A stretch of 57,277 nucleotides of DNA from Flavobacteriaceae bacterium (GTDB lineage Bacteria > Bacteroidota > Bacteroidia > Flavobacteriales > Flavobacteriaceae): contig JAKITQ010000018.1 in the NCBI GenBank assembly GCA_021647985.1, forward strand, positions 1 through 57,277. The letters run 5' to 3'. The notes beneath the pieces are model-generated. The model saw only the letters and a list, made by a program, of their open reading frames with translations, made no database searches and was not told where the DNA came from. Position numbers and translations under genes: made by a program. Below are positions 17,503-26,493 of this stretch, piece by piece; positions within the stretch are counted from its first letter, which is position 1, and every line of letters begins with the position of its first letter.

Positions 17503-20352
17503 TTATTCATCATCCATATAATCTTCAATAGGGTTACATGAGCAAATCAAATGTCTGTCACCATAAGCCTCATTTACCCTTCTTACTCTAGGCCAATATT
17601 TATTTTCAGCAATAAAATCTAATGCAAATGCAGCTTCTTTTCGTGTATAGGAATATTCCCAAATATCATTGGTAATCATGCCCAAAGTATGTGGTGCATT
17701 TTTCAATACAGAATCTTCGTCTTTATAGGTGTCAATTTCTTTTTTTATTTGAATTAATGAATCAGCAAATTTGTCTATTTCTTCTTTGTTTTCACTTTCC
17801 GTTGGTTCAATCATTAAAGTTCCAACAACTGGAAACGAAACCGTTGGTGCATGAAAACCAAAATCCATCAATCTTTTGGCTATATCGGTTACTTCAATTC
17901 CTTTTTGTTTAAATTCTCTAAAATCTACAATCATTTCATGAGCAGCAAAACCTTTTTCACCAGCGTATAGAATTTTATAATGTTTCTCTAATCTTGATTT
18001 TAAATAATTCGCATTTAAAATAGCAATTCTTGTAGATTCTGTTAAGCCATTACTTCCTAACATTTTGATATAGCTATAAGAAATTAAATCTACCAAGGCC
18101 GAACCAAAAGGAGCGGATGAAATGGCTGTAATTGCGTCAGTACCTCCAGTTTTAACCAATGGATTTGAAGGTAAGAATTTAGCTAAGTGTTCTGCAACAC
18201 ATATTGGACCAACTCCCGGACCGCCACCACCATGTGGTATGGCAAATGTTTTATGTAAGTTTAAGTGACAAACATCTGCACCAACGGTAGCCGGATTGGT
18301 TAAACCAACTTGGGCATTCATATTTGCGCCATCCATATATACTTGTCCGCGATTATCGTGAATTATTCTTGTAATTTCTTTTATTGCTGATTCAAAAACA
18401 CCATGCGTAGACGGATAGGTAACCATTAATGCCGCAAGATTATCTTTGTGTTTGATTGCTTTTTCAAGTAAATCTTCAACATCAATATTACCCGATTCAG
18501 AAGTTTTGGTAACAACAACTTTCATACCTGCCATAACTGCCGATGCCGGATTTGTACCATGTGCCGATGCTGGAATTAAACAAATATTTCTGTGCGCATC
18601 GTTGTTAGATTTGTGAAATTCTCTAATTACCATCAAACCAGCATATTCACCTTGTGCACCAGAATTTGGTTGTAAAGAGGTTGCCGAAAACCCTGTGATG
18701 ATATTGAGTTGTTCTTCTAGCCCTTTTAGCATTTCATGATAACCCTGTGCTTGATTTACCGGTACAAAAGGGTGAATAGAATTCCAATTACTCATACTTA
18801 AGGGAAGCATTTCGGTAGCAGCATTTAACTTCATAGTACATGAACCCAATGAAATCATAGAGTCTGTTAATGAAATATCTTTTCGTTCTAACCTTTTAAT
18901 GTATCTCATCATTTCGGTTTCTGAATGATATTTATGAAATACTTCATGGGTTAAATAGTCTGAAGTTCTTTGTAATTCTTTAGGTATGGATAAACTTACC
19001 GGGCAATCGGTAATATCAAAGGCATATAAATTCTCAGCTTGCGCTAGAATTTTAATTATTTGCTCAATATCACCCAAAGTGGAAGTTTCATTTATTGAAA
19101 TACTTATGGTAGAAGCATCGACATAAAAAAAATTAACTTCATTCTCTTCGGCAATAGCCTTAACTTTTTCAGCATTAGAAACACTAATTTTTAAGGTATC
19201 AAAAAATGTATCGTTATGTTGTTTAAGTCCTAATTTTAAAAGCGCATTACTTAAAATATTTGTCAACGAATGTATTTGACGAGCGATATATTTTATTCCA
19301 TCACCTCCATGATAAACAGCATACATTCCGGCCATTACAGCAAGTAATACCTGGGCAGTACAAATATTAGAAGTGGCTCTTTCACGTTTTATATGTTGTT
19401 CTCTTGTTTGTAAAGCCATGCGTAAAGCGCGATTTCCATCGGTATCTATAGTAACACCAATTATCCTTCCGGGAATCAATCTTTTATAAGAATCATGTGT
19501 GGCAAAATAACCAGCGTGTGGGCCTCCAAAACCTAGAGGGATTCCAAATCTTTGGGTAGTTCCAACAGCGACATCTGCACCCATTTCGGCTGGTGATTTT
19601 AAAATAGAAAGACTTAAAATATCAGCTGCAACAACAACTTTCACTTCTTTTTCATGTGCATTTGCAATGAATTCGGTATAATCATAAATTTTACCATGTT
19701 TGGCTGGATATTGTACAATAGCACCAAAATAACGGGCATCAAAATTAATTTTTTTATGATTTCCTATAACCAATTCAATACCTAAAGGCGCAGATCTGGT
19801 AGTTAAAATATCAACGGTTTGTGGTAGTACTTCTTCAGAAACAAAAAACTTTAAGGTATCTGCTTTTTTCTGACTTCTGCTTCTACCATTTAGTAGCATG
19901 ATCATTGCTTCTCCAGCAGCGGTACCTTCATCTAATAAAGATGAATTTGCAATTGGTAAACCAGTAAAATCAGAAATAACCGTTTGGTAATTCAATAAAG
20001 CTTCTAACCTGCCTTGTGAAATTTCAGCTTGATAAGGCGTGTATGAAGTGTACCAACTTGGGTTTTCAAAAATATTTCTTTGAATAACTGCAGGTAGCGT
20101 GGTGTTGTGATAGCCTAAACCTATATAAGTTTTAAATTGTTTGTTTTTGTTGCCAAGATCTTGAATGTGAGAAGCAAATTCATTTTCACTCAAAGCCTCG
20201 GGTAAGTTTAATGTATTTTTTAGACGAATATCACTTGGAATAGTATTATTTATTAATTCATCCAATGAATGAACACCAATAGTTTTTAACATTTCTTTTA
20301 TCTGGTCTTGTCTTGGACCTATGTGACGTAAAACGAAGGAGTCTGTTTGCAT
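17503..20352 (-). CDS. gcvP: Glycine dehydrogenase (aminomethyl-transferring), P-protein
   Basis: 949 residues, the single-chain form of the glycine cleavage P-protein. The first half shows FVLRHIGPRQDQIKEML and TPYQAEISQGRLEALLNYQT. The second half has SLGSCTMKLNAATEM and the pyridoxal-phosphate lysine in HLNLHKTFAIPHGGGGPG. It ends RVNEAYGDRHLICSCNPIED. It decarboxylates glycine and passes aminomethyl to the lipoyl H-protein, feeding one-carbon metabolism. It stands alone; gcvT and gcvH are not nearby. A TACTTTTG box lies 24 bases upstream. The 170-base gap from its stop to pdhA contains only the pdhA promoter. Confidence 0.98.
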   Translation of the reverse strand: MQTDSFVLRHIGPRQDQIKEMLKTIGVHSLDELINNTIPSDIRLKNTLNLPEALSENEFASHIQDLGNKNKQFKTYIGLGYHNTTLPAVIQRNIFENPSWYTSYTPYQAEISQGRLEALLNYQTVISDFTGLPIANSSLLDEGTAAGEAMIMLLNGRSRSQKKADTLKFFVSEEVLPQTVDILTTRSAPLGIELVIGNHKKINFDARYFGAIVQYPAKHGKIYDYTEFIANAHEKEVKVVVAADILSLSILKSPAEMGADVAVGTTQRFGIPLGFGGPHAGYFATHDSYKRLIPGRIIGVTIDTDGNRALRMALQTREQHIKRERATSNICTAQVLLAVMAGMYAVYHGGDGIKYIARQIHSLTNILSNALLKLGLKQHNDTFFDTLKISVSNAEKVKAIAEENEVNFFYVDASTISISINETSTLGDIEQIIKILAQAENLYAFDITDCPVSLSIPKELQRTSDYLTHEVFHKYHSETEMMRYIKRLERKDISLTDSMISLGSCTMKLNAATEMLPLSMSNWNSIHPFVPVNQAQGYHEMLKGLEEQLNIITGFSATSLQPNSGAQGEYAGLMVIREFHKSNNDAHRNICLIPASAHGTNPASAVMAGMKVVVTKTSESGNIDVEDLLEKAIKHKDNLAALMVTYPSTHGVFESAIKEITRIIHDNRGQVYMDGANMNAQVGLTNPATVGADVCHLNLHKTFAIPHGGGGPGVGPICVAEHLAKFLPSNPLVKTGGTDAITAISSAPFGSALVDLISYSYIKMLGSNGLTESTRIAILNANYLKSRLEKHYKILYAGEKGFAAHEMIVDFREFKQKGIEVTDIAKRLMDFGFHAPTVSFPVVGTLMIEPTESENKEEIDKFADSLIQIKKEIDTYKDEDSVLKNAPHTLGMITNDIWEYSYTRKEAAFALDFIAENKYWPRVRRVNEAYGDRHLICSCNPIEDYMDDE

Positions 20353-20376
20353 AATATGTTTTTATTTGAGGTATAA

Positions 20377-20384
20377 CAAAAGTA
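20377..20384 (-). promoter_or_regulatory. Bacteroidota -7 box of gcvP
   Basis: TACTTTTG on the minus strand matches TAnnTTTG, 24 bases upstream of the gcvP ATG at 20352. Confidence 0.5.
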
Positions 20385-20457
20385 ATTATTTTTACTGAAT
20401 TGATTTCAGCTTAAAAAAGAAAAAAAATGGTTAATTTTATAAAAATTAATTTTTTTA

Positions 20458-21279
20458 ATGCAACTTCTTCAAAGGTTCTTTAGATTTTATATTTACAGTA
20501 ATTTACATGTGGCAATTGCTGTTTTTTGCTTGACGAAACTTACCTTAATCGATTATGGTATACAAGAAAATATCACACCTTGGTTTGTTTTTTTTGCTAC
20601 CATTGTTTCTTATAATTTTATCAGATTTTATAACATAAATGAAGTCCATCATAAAATTTCTACCTGGATCCATTCTCAAAAAACAGAATTAATTATTTTA
20701 ATTTTAATTAGCCTTACACTATTAGCTATATTGTTTTTTAAAATAAAATTCACATCTTATATCGTGTTAATTCCATTTTTGATAAGCACTTTTTTTTATA
20801 GTGTACCATTTTTATTTAAATGGAAAAACCTAAGAAGTAGAGCAAGTTTAAAGCTCTTTCTAATTGCAATTACTTGGGCAGGTATAACTGTTTTGTTTCC
20901 GGCGGAGAATAATGAAATAACATTTACATCCGAAATTTGGATTATATTCCTACAACGACTTTTGTTTATAATAGGTATTACAATACCATTTGATATAAGA
21001 GATGTTGATATGGATAATTTGAGCATAAAAACGCTGCCTCAAATTTTTGGAGTTAAAATGTCTAAGCTTATAGGTTCTATAGCTTTGATTATTTTTTTTA
21101 TACTTGATTTTGTCAGAGATCTTAATTCAGGTCTTACTATTTTAATTACTCTAGTTATATCAGTGATATCCATTTTGCTTCTTAATAAATCAACTAATAG
21201 ACAGTCAGAATATTATAGCGCTTTTTTGGTGGAGTCAATTCCCATTATATGGTTTTTAATGACGGTGATATTTATATAG
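20458..21279 (+). CDS. UbiA-like polytopic membrane protein
   Basis: 273 residues with about eight hydrophobic helices. The segment FDIRDVDMDNLSIKTLPQ matches the second Asp-rich motif of UbiA prenyltransferases (DxxxD) plus the following KTLP block. The first Asp-rich motif is degenerate: the corresponding loop reads FYNINEVHHKIS with Asn/Glu instead of the expected Asp pair. The family transfers prenyl chains to aromatic acceptors in quinone or pigment synthesis. Loss of the first motif makes catalytic activity uncertain. It is divergent from gcvP and ends at a shared terminator with the zinc-ribbon gene. Confidence 0.65.
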   Translation: MQLLQRFFRFYIYSNLHVAIAVFCLTKLTLIDYGIQENITPWFVFFATIVSYNFIRFYNINEVHHKISTWIHSQKTELIILILISLTLLAILFFKIKFTSYIVLIPFLISTFFYSVPFLFKWKNLRSRASLKLFLIAITWAGITVLFPAENNEITFTSEIWIIFLQRLLFIIGITIPFDIRDVDMDNLSIKTLPQIFGVKMSKLIGSIALIIFFILDFVRDLNSGLTILITLVISVISILLLNKSTNRQSEYYSAFLVESIPIIWFLMTVIFI

Positions 21280-21311
21280 GGTAAGTTTAAAAATGTAATT
21301 TTAGGGCATAA

Positions 21312-21346
21312 AAAAACCTCCTATTATATAGAAATAGAAGGTTTTT
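21312..21346. terminator. Bidirectional terminator (UbiA-like gene / zinc-ribbon gene)
   Basis: AAAAACCTCCTAT (21312-21324) pairs with ATAGAAGGTTTTT (21334-21346) with one mismatch. A and T runs on either side suit two convergent transcripts. Confidence 0.8.
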
Positions 21347-21366
21347 AAAAAAAGTATTTTGGTTTG

Positions 21367-22140
21367 TTAAGAAATGTATTTAGACATTTTCTTTTTTTCC
21401 TGTTCTGCTAATTCAGAATCAATGAGTATACGTCCGCTATGCTCATCAGTAATAATTTTCTTACGAGCGGCAATTTCTACTTGTCTTTGCGGTGGAATCG
21501 TAAAAAATGAACCTCCAGATGCACCTCTTTCAATCGTAACAACAGCCAATCCATTTCTCACATTAGATCTTATTTTTTTATAAGCTTTTAAGAGTCTTTC
21601 GTCAATTAATTTACCAAAATCTACAGATTTCTTATTTAGTAAAGTTTCCTCTTTTTCAGTTTCTTCTAAAATGGAATTCAATTCATCTTGCTTGTGCTTT
21701 AAATGAATTTCTTTATCTTTTATTTTTTCTTTAGCAGCAGTTATGATCTCATTTTTATGAGTAATTTTTACTTGAAATTCCTTGATGTGTTTGTCTGCCA
21801 ATTGAATTTCTAAATCTTGATAATCAATTTCTTTGGTTAAAGAATCGAATTCACGGTTATTGCGAACATTTTTTTGTTGTTCCGTGTATTTTTTTGAAAG
21901 GGAATTTGCCTCTTCAATATTGTTTTTCTTATTTGCAATTCCAGTTTCTAAATTTTCAACATCTGTGTTGAAGTTGTTTAATCTGGTTTGTAGACCTGCA
22001 ATTTCATCTTCTAAATCATTAACCTCTAAAGGCAATTCACCTCTTGTGTTTTTTATTTCATCAATTCTTGAATCGATAAGTTGTAAGTCAAATAATGCTC
22101 TTAATTTGTCTTCAACGGTAACTTCTTTCTTTTTTGCCAT
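21367..22140 (-). CDS. Coiled-coil zinc-ribbon-family protein lacking zinc cysteines
   Basis: 257 residues. A long coiled coil (about 25-180, with repeated Leu/Ile/Glu/Lys heptads and SLSKKYTEQQKNVRNNREFD) is followed by a C-terminal domain. That domain corresponds to the C4-type zinc ribbon of this family, but here it reads GASGGSFFTIPPQRQVEIAA and ITDEHSGRILID. The normal CxxC pairs are replaced by Ala/Ser/Gly/Glu, so zinc binding is lost. The family pairs genomically with NIF3-like proteins in many bacteria, and that pairing is kept here: its start lies 3 bases after the NIF3-like stop. The function is unknown, though some members are reported RNA- or regulator-associated. Confidence 0.88.
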   Translation of the reverse strand: MAKKKEVTVEDKLRALFDLQLIDSRIDEIKNTRGELPLEVNDLEDEIAGLQTRLNNFNTDVENLETGIANKKNNIEEANSLSKKYTEQQKNVRNNREFDSLTKEIDYQDLEIQLADKHIKEFQVKITHKNEIITAAKEKIKDKEIHLKHKQDELNSILEETEKEETLLNKKSVDFGKLIDERLLKAYKKIRSNVRNGLAVVTIERGASGGSFFTIPPQRQVEIAARKKIITDEHSGRILIDSELAEQEKKKMSKYIS

Positions 22141-22143
22141 CTC

Positions 22144-23262
22144 TTAAATATAGTTGATAGGATTTGTACTTTTTTCTGATAAAATGATCCTGCCTGCCAG
22201 CAAGGCAGGTGCAAAATTAGCAATTTTTTTTGTAAGATAATCCACTAAAAGGTGTTTTGTGAACTGTTCGCTTTCATAATGTCCAATATCGGCTAAAACT
22301 ATCTGATTTTCAGCCTTGTAAAAATCATGATATTTTAAATCGGCAGTGATAAAAATATCGGCACCTGCTCTTTTTGCATGAGAAATAGCAAAACTACCGG
22401 ATCCTCCTAAAACTGCAACTTTTTTAATTTTTTTATGGCTTAAAGCGGAATGTCGTATTACTTTTAAATGAAACTTATCTTTTAATAGGTTTAAAAATGA
22501 AATATTGTCTGTTTCTTTTTCCAATGTTCCAATCATTCCCATACCAATATTTTGGTGTAAATTATCTAAGGTTATAATTTCATAAGCAACCTCTTCGTAA
22601 GGATGTTTGGAGAAGAGAGTTTGTAAGATTTGTTTTTCTAAATGCTTTTCAAAAATAACACCAATACAGGTTTCAGGTTCATGATGTAATACTTCTTTTT
22701 TTCCTTTGCTTGGATTTGTATTTTTATTTCCTTTATATGTTCCAAGGCCTTCAATATTAAAGCTACAATGCTTATAATTACCAATGTTTCCGGCACCAGC
22801 TTTAAAAAGTGCCATACGTAAATTTTCGGCATCTTTATGCGGAATATAAGTTGTTAATTTTTTAATATTTCCCCTTTGAGGGATAAGTACTTTGGTATTG
22901 TTCAAACCTATAACCTCGCACATTTTTGCAGAAACGCCTTGAAAAGAATTGTCTAAGGCAGTATGCATAGCATATATTGCAATATCATTTTTTATAGCTT
23001 TTATTACAACTCGCTCTACATAATTAGATCCGTTGAGTTTTTTCAGACCTCCAAAAATAATTGGATGGAAACTAACTATCAAATTACATTGTTTTTCAAT
23101 AGCTTCATCTACAGTTCTTTCAAGTGTGTCTAAGGTAACTAAAACTCCACTGACTTCAGTTTGGTAATTTCCAACTAGAAGTCCAACATTGTCAAAATCT
23201 TCAGCATAGGGTAGTGGTGCTAATTCTTCTAGATAGTTTGTGATTTGTTTGATAGTTGTCAT
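22144..23262 (-). CDS. NIF3-like dinuclear metal-centre hexameric protein
   Basis: 372 residues from the ATG at 23262, immediately before TTIKQITNYLEELAPLPYAE; upstream in-frame codons look non-coding. Metal-site motifs are FHPIIFGGLKKL and HTALDN in the first domain and a C-terminal GHYESE. A CutA-like insertion domain (about 135-240, TYIPHKDAENLRMALFKAGA) separates the halves, as in the long NIF3 subfamily. Members form toroidal hexamers with two metals per subunit. Proposed roles include GTP cyclohydrolase I type 2 and metal-dependent hydrolase, none firmly established. A REP-like CCTGCC palindrome forms part of its 3' coding end (encoding APALLAGR). It is cotranscribed with the zinc-ribbon-family gene. 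Confidence 0.93.
   Translation of the reverse strand: MTTIKQITNYLEELAPLPYAEDFDNVGLLVGNYQTEVSGVLVTLDTLERTVDEAIEKQCNLIVSFHPIIFGGLKKLNGSNYVERVVIKAIKNDIAIYAMHTALDNSFQGVSAKMCEVIGLNNTKVLIPQRGNIKKLTTYIPHKDAENLRMALFKAGAGNIGNYKHCSFNIEGLGTYKGNKNTNPSKGKKEVLHHEPETCIGVIFEKHLEKQILQTLFSKHPYEEVAYEIITLDNLHQNIGMGMIGTLEKETDNISFLNLLKDKFHLKVIRHSALSHKKIKKVAVLGGSGSFAISHAKRAGADIFITADLKYHDFYKAENQIVLADIGHYESEQFTKHLLVDYLTKKIANFAPALLAGRIILSEKSTNPINYI
22189..22209. repeat. CCTGCCT-N7-AGGCAGG repeat inside the NIF3-like gene
   Basis: Seven-base arms related to the palindrome at 8868-8886. It sits in the last 20 codons of the NIF3-like gene and is read through as Ala-Pro-Ala-Leu-Leu-Ala-Gly-Arg, so the repeat has been absorbed into coding sequence. 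Confidence 0.65.
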
Positions 23263-23296
23263 ATAAATAAAAAATTGGTGAAATTTAGAAGTAAAA

Positions 23297-23346
23297 GTAA
23301 AAAAAAGAAATGAGTTTAAAGAAGTATACCTCTTCTTTAAACTCAT
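23297..23346 (-). terminator. Terminator of fumC
   Basis: Perfect 15-base arms ATGAGTTTAAAGAAG (23310-23324) and CTTCTTTAAACTCAT (23332-23346) with a 7-base loop. On the minus strand they are followed by TTTCTTTTTTTT, so termination is for fumC transcripts reading toward the NIF3-like gene. Confidence 0.85.
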
Positions 23347-23369
23347 TTGGAATTATTTTTAATTTTAAA

Positions 23370-23396
23370 CCTACAAGGTTTTCAAAACCTTGTAGG
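23370..23396. repeat. CCTACAAGGTTTT palindrome
   Basis: Perfect 13-base arms around one central base (CCTACAAGGTTTT-c-AAAACCTTGTAGG). It lies 15 bases after the fumC stop and just before the terminator. I recognise it as a widespread intergenic palindrome of Flavobacteriaceae; a partial relative (ACCTTGCAGG) occurs near 52056. Confidence 0.7.
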
Positions 23397-23411
23397 ACAA
23401 TTTTGTGTAAA

Positions 23412-24809
23412 CTATTTCAAGCTCCCAACCATGTTTTCTGGTTTTACCCAAGCGTCAAATTCATCTTCACTCACAAACCTTAAATTAACAGCTTCTTCTT
23501 TTAGTGTTGTGCCATTTTCATGTGCAGTTTTGGCAATTTTTGCTGATTTCTCATATCCTATTTTAGTATTTAATGCGGTAACTAACATTAACGAATTATC
23601 AACCAATTGCTTTATTCGATCTTTATTAGGTTCTATACCAACAACGCAATTACTGTTAAATGATTGGCAGGCATCTCCAATTAACTGTGCTGATTGTATT
23701 GCGTTTGCTGCCATTACGGGTTTAAACACATTTAATTCATAATGACCACTCATTCCGCTAATGGTTATAGCAACATCATTACCCATCACCTGAGCACATA
23801 CCATAGTTAAAGCTTCGGCTTGTGTAGGATTAACTTTTCCAGGCATAATTGATGAGCCAGGTTCGTTTGCCGGAATAGAAATTTCTCCAATACCACTTCT
23901 CGGGCCAGAGGCTAGCATTCGAATATCATTTGCTATTTTCATTAATGAAACGGCCAATTGTTTTAGTGCGCCATGTGTTTCAACAATGGCATCATGCGCC
24001 GCTAATGCTTCAAATTTGTTGGCAGCAGTAATAAACGGTAAGCCTGTAAATTTCGCAATGTAATTTGCGACTAATTCAGAGTAGCCCTCGGGTGTGTTAA
24101 TTCCGGTACCAACAGCAGTACCACCAAGAGCCAATTCAGAAAGGTGGCTTAAGGTGTTATTAAGGGCTTTTAAACCGTAATTTAATTGTGAAACATAACC
24201 AGAAAATTCCTGACCTAAAGTAAGTGGTGTAGCATCCATCAAATGGGTTCTACCAATTTTAACCACATTATTAAAATCTTCTGATTTTTGTTGTAAAGTA
24301 TCTCGTAATGCAGCAACACCAGGAATGGTAGTTTCTATAATTTTTTTATAGACTGCAATATGCATTCCGGTAGGGAAAGTGTCATTAGAGGATTGCGATT
24401 TGTTAACATCGTCATTGGGATGAATAAATCTTTCGTTGCCTTCTAGGCTTCCACCATTATTAACATGCGCTTTATTAGCAATTACTTCGTTGCAATTCAT
24501 ATTACTTTGTGTACCAGATCCTGTTTGCCAAATTACAAGAGGAAACTGATCTAACATTTTTCCTGCTAAAATTTCATCGCAAACTTGGGCTATCGCGTCT
24601 CTTTTTTCATTGCTAAGTACGCCTAATTCACAATTGGTAAAGGCAGCTGCTTTTTTTAAATAAGCAAATCCTTCAATAATTTCTTTAGGCATAGATGCTT
24701 CTACACCAATTTTAAAATTATTTCTTGACCTTTCGGTTTGAGCCCCCCAAAACTTATCTGATGGTACTTTTACTTCACCTATGGTGTCGTGTTCAATTCT
24801 ATATGACAT
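23412..24809 (-). CDS. fumC: Class II fumarate hydratase
   Basis: 465 residues. The superfamily signature [13 protein letters not shown] is present, with [18 protein letters not shown] and the catalytic-region [19 protein letters not shown]. The start [20 protein letters not shown] is standard for class II enzymes, and the N-terminal block [13 protein letters not shown] is intact. It is an iron-independent tetramer that interconverts fumarate and malate in the TCA cycle. It is monocistronic, with a TACATTTG box 43 bases upstream and a strong terminator downstream. Confidence 0.98.
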   Translation of the reverse strand: MSYRIEHDTIGEVKVPSDKFWGAQTERSRNNFKIGVEASMPKEIIEGFAYLKKAAAFTNCELGVLSNEKRDAIAQVCDEILAGKMLDQFPLVIWQTGSGTQSNMNCNEVIANKAHVNNGGSLEGNERFIHPNDDVNKSQSSNDTFPTGMHIAVYKKIIETTIPGVAALRDTLQQKSEDFNNVVKIGRTHLMDATPLTLGQEFSGYVSQLNYGLKALNNTLSHLSELALGGTAVGTGINTPEGYSELVANYIAKFTGLPFITAANKFEALAAHDAIVETHGALKQLAVSLMKIANDIRMLASGPRSGIGEISIPANEPGSSIMPGKVNPTQAEALTMVCAQVMGNDVAITISGMSGHYELNVFKPVMAANAIQSAQLIGDACQSFNSNCVVGIEPNKDRIKQLVDNSLMLVTALNTKIGYEKSAKIAKTAHENGTTLKEEAVNLRFVSEDEFDAWVKPENMVGSLK

Positions 24810-24852
24810 ATTGTAGCTGTTTTATAATATTTTATTGTGTATAACACAGCAA

Positions 24853-24860
24853 CAAATGTA
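24853..24860 (-). promoter_or_regulatory. Bacteroidota -7 box of fumC
   Basis: TACATTTG on the minus strand matches TAnnTTTG and lies 43 bases upstream of the fumC start. Confidence 0.45.
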
Positions 24861-24968
24861 CAAAATAGCATACGAAATTATATCGTTTATTAGAGAGATT
24901 TTTAATTTAACCCTGCTGTTATTTCGAATTCGTTTAGGGTGGAAAATTTCATAAACTTTTTTAAATAC

Positions 24969-24980
24969 TGATAATTATCA
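24969..24980. promoter_or_regulatory. TGATAATTATCA dyad upstream of the copper locus
   Basis: A perfect 12-base palindrome containing inverted GATAAT units, which are the building block of Fur-family operators. It lies 50 bases upstream of the first gene of the putative copper-uptake locus. Metal-responsive control is inference; Fur sites normally contain three such units and only two are clear. Confidence 0.35.
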
Positions 24981-25030
24981 TAAATAAAATTTAAAAAATA
25001 TTTTATGTTCGCCCATAAAAAACAATAGTT

Positions 25031-25411
25031 TTGAGACAACAAATTTTAGGAACCTTTTTTTACATGCTTTACTTGGTCGCAATGTTGCAACCGGTAGTTC
25101 CTTTGATTGAATTTTATTCGAACAAAGAATATATTATCAATGTCTTGTGCGAAAACCGTGATAAACCTGCTTTAGCGTGTAACGGAAAATGTTATTTAGA
25201 AAAGCAACTAAAAAAAGTAAATAATCAAGATACACATGATAATTCTATCCCAAAAATAGATATATCAAAGTATCCTGTTTCGCTAATTTCTATTGTTACA
25301 GAAAAAGAAATTGTAAAAGAGTTTATTCAAAAAACATCTTTTGATAATAGAAAGACGTATCCTCAAAAATATTATACATCAGTTTTTAAACCACCAAAAT
25401 TTTTAGCTTAA
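25031..25411 (+). CDS. Small Cys-motif membrane/periplasmic protein of the copper locus
   Basis: 126 residues beginning at TTG; no in-frame ATG precedes the hydrophobic segment, which starts QQILGTFFYMLYLVAML. One N-terminal helix (about 5-25) is a signal anchor or signal peptide. A conserved-looking LCENRDKPALACNGKCYLEK follows at about residues 40-58, with cysteines in a CENRDKPxLxCNGKCYL arrangement. I recall similar short proteins in Flavobacteria beside metal-related TonB receptors, without an assigned function. Position and the Cys pair suggest copper handling. It precedes the lipoprotein and TonB receptor genes in the same direction. Confidence 0.7.
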   Translation: MRQQILGTFFYMLYLVAMLQPVVPLIEFYSNKEYIINVLCENRDKPALACNGKCYLEKQLKKVNNQDTHDNSIPKIDISKYPVSLISIVTEKEIVKEFIQKTSFDNRKTYPQKYYTSVFKPPKFLA

Positions 25412-25581
25412 ATTTTATTAAATGCTTATTTACTTCAATAAATATTGAAGTGATAAAGCAATCTATTTGTTAAAAAAAGAATTTGATATGCATTGTCCGC
25501 TATCAATCAAAATTATATTTTGAATTGATAATGGTTGGTGTTGCTATTGAGTTCATCATATTAAAGTTTAAACTAAAAAAA

Positions 25582-26421
25582 ATGAAATTATTAAAATATA
25601 TTATCCCATTTATCATAACATTCACCTTTATTTCTTGTGATGATGATACCCTAGATCCTATTAATGAAGTTGAAGGATTAGTAAAAGTACAAGATTTTAC
25701 AAATGCAACTCACACAATTGAATTATTTACAGAAAGTGGATTGTTAAATCATGGCTATAATGACATCACTTTACGAATTAAAGATATTGCAACAGCAGAA
25801 TATATAGAGCATGCTACTATTACTTGGAACCCAGTTATGCACATGACATCAAGAATGCATTCTTGTCCAAAATCTGATATAGTAAAGGTTGAGAATGCAG
25901 AGACAACTTATAATGGATATATTATTTTTCAAATGGCAGAAAATGCAGATGAAGGATGGGATTTAACAATCAATTATACTATTGATGGTGTTGAATATTC
26001 TGTAGTTGGAGATATTAATGTGCCTCAATCTGAAAAACAAGTAGTGACCGTTTTTACAGGAGCAGATGATGTAAAGTATATTTTGGCATTGATAGAGCCA
26101 CAAAAACCTGAAGTTGCAATTAATGACATGACAGTAGGTTTGTTTAAAATGGAAAGCATGATGAATTTTCCAGTGGTTGCAAACTATAAAATTGGGTTAG
26201 ACCCTAGAATGCCAAGTATGGACAATCATTCATCTCCAAACAATGAAGACCTAAATTATAACAATTTTACTGATTTGTATGATGGTAAATTATCATTGAC
26301 AATGACTGGTTATTGGAAACTTAATTTGATGTTATACAACTCAAACAATGAGCTGTTAAAAGGAGAAGAAGTTACTGTAGACAATGAAGGTAGTAGCTTG
26401 TTTTTAGAAATCGAATTTTAA
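25582..26421 (+). CDS. Lipoprotein with a Met/His/Cys-rich (copper-type) motif
   Basis: 279 residues from the ATG at 25582, giving a lipoprotein signal (YIIPFIITFTFISC, lipid-modified Cys19) followed by DDD. The open frame extends 33 codons upstream but would spoil the signal. PVMHMTSRMHSC (about 84-95) concentrates Met, His and Cys, as expected of a Cu(I) site. A second cluster, RMPSMDNH, occurs later. The repeated strand pattern (NATHTIELFTESG, YNGYIIFQMAENADEGWDL) suggests two Ig-like or YtkA-like beta domains. It lies 72 bases upstream of an OprC-like receptor gene, separated by a hairpin, so a role as a surface or periplasmic copper-binding partner is inferred. Confidence 0.75.
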   Translation: MKLLKYIIPFIITFTFISCDDDTLDPINEVEGLVKVQDFTNATHTIELFTESGLLNHGYNDITLRIKDIATAEYIEHATITWNPVMHMTSRMHSCPKSDIVKVENAETTYNGYIIFQMAENADEGWDLTINYTIDGVEYSVVGDINVPQSEKQVVTVFTGADDVKYILALIEPQKPEVAINDMTVGLFKMESMMNFPVVANYKIGLDPRMPSMDNHSSPNNEDLNYNNFTDLYDGKLSLTMTGYWKLNLMLYNSNNELLKGEEVTVDNEGSSLFLEIEF

Positions 26422-26435
26422 TAATTATAACTCAT

Positions 26436-26474
26436 AAAGGTTGACTGAAAAACAATTTGTATCAGTCAACCTTT
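26436..26474 (+). promoter_or_regulatory. Intercistronic hairpin between lipoprotein and receptor genes
   Basis: Twelve-base perfect arms AAAGGTTGACTG (26436-26447) and CAGTCAACCTTT (26463-26474) with a 15-base loop. No T run follows, so it is more likely an mRNA-processing or stability element than a full terminator. It ends 19 bases before the receptor ATG. Confidence 0.6.
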
Positions 26475-26493
26475 GTAATAAAAACAGATTACT

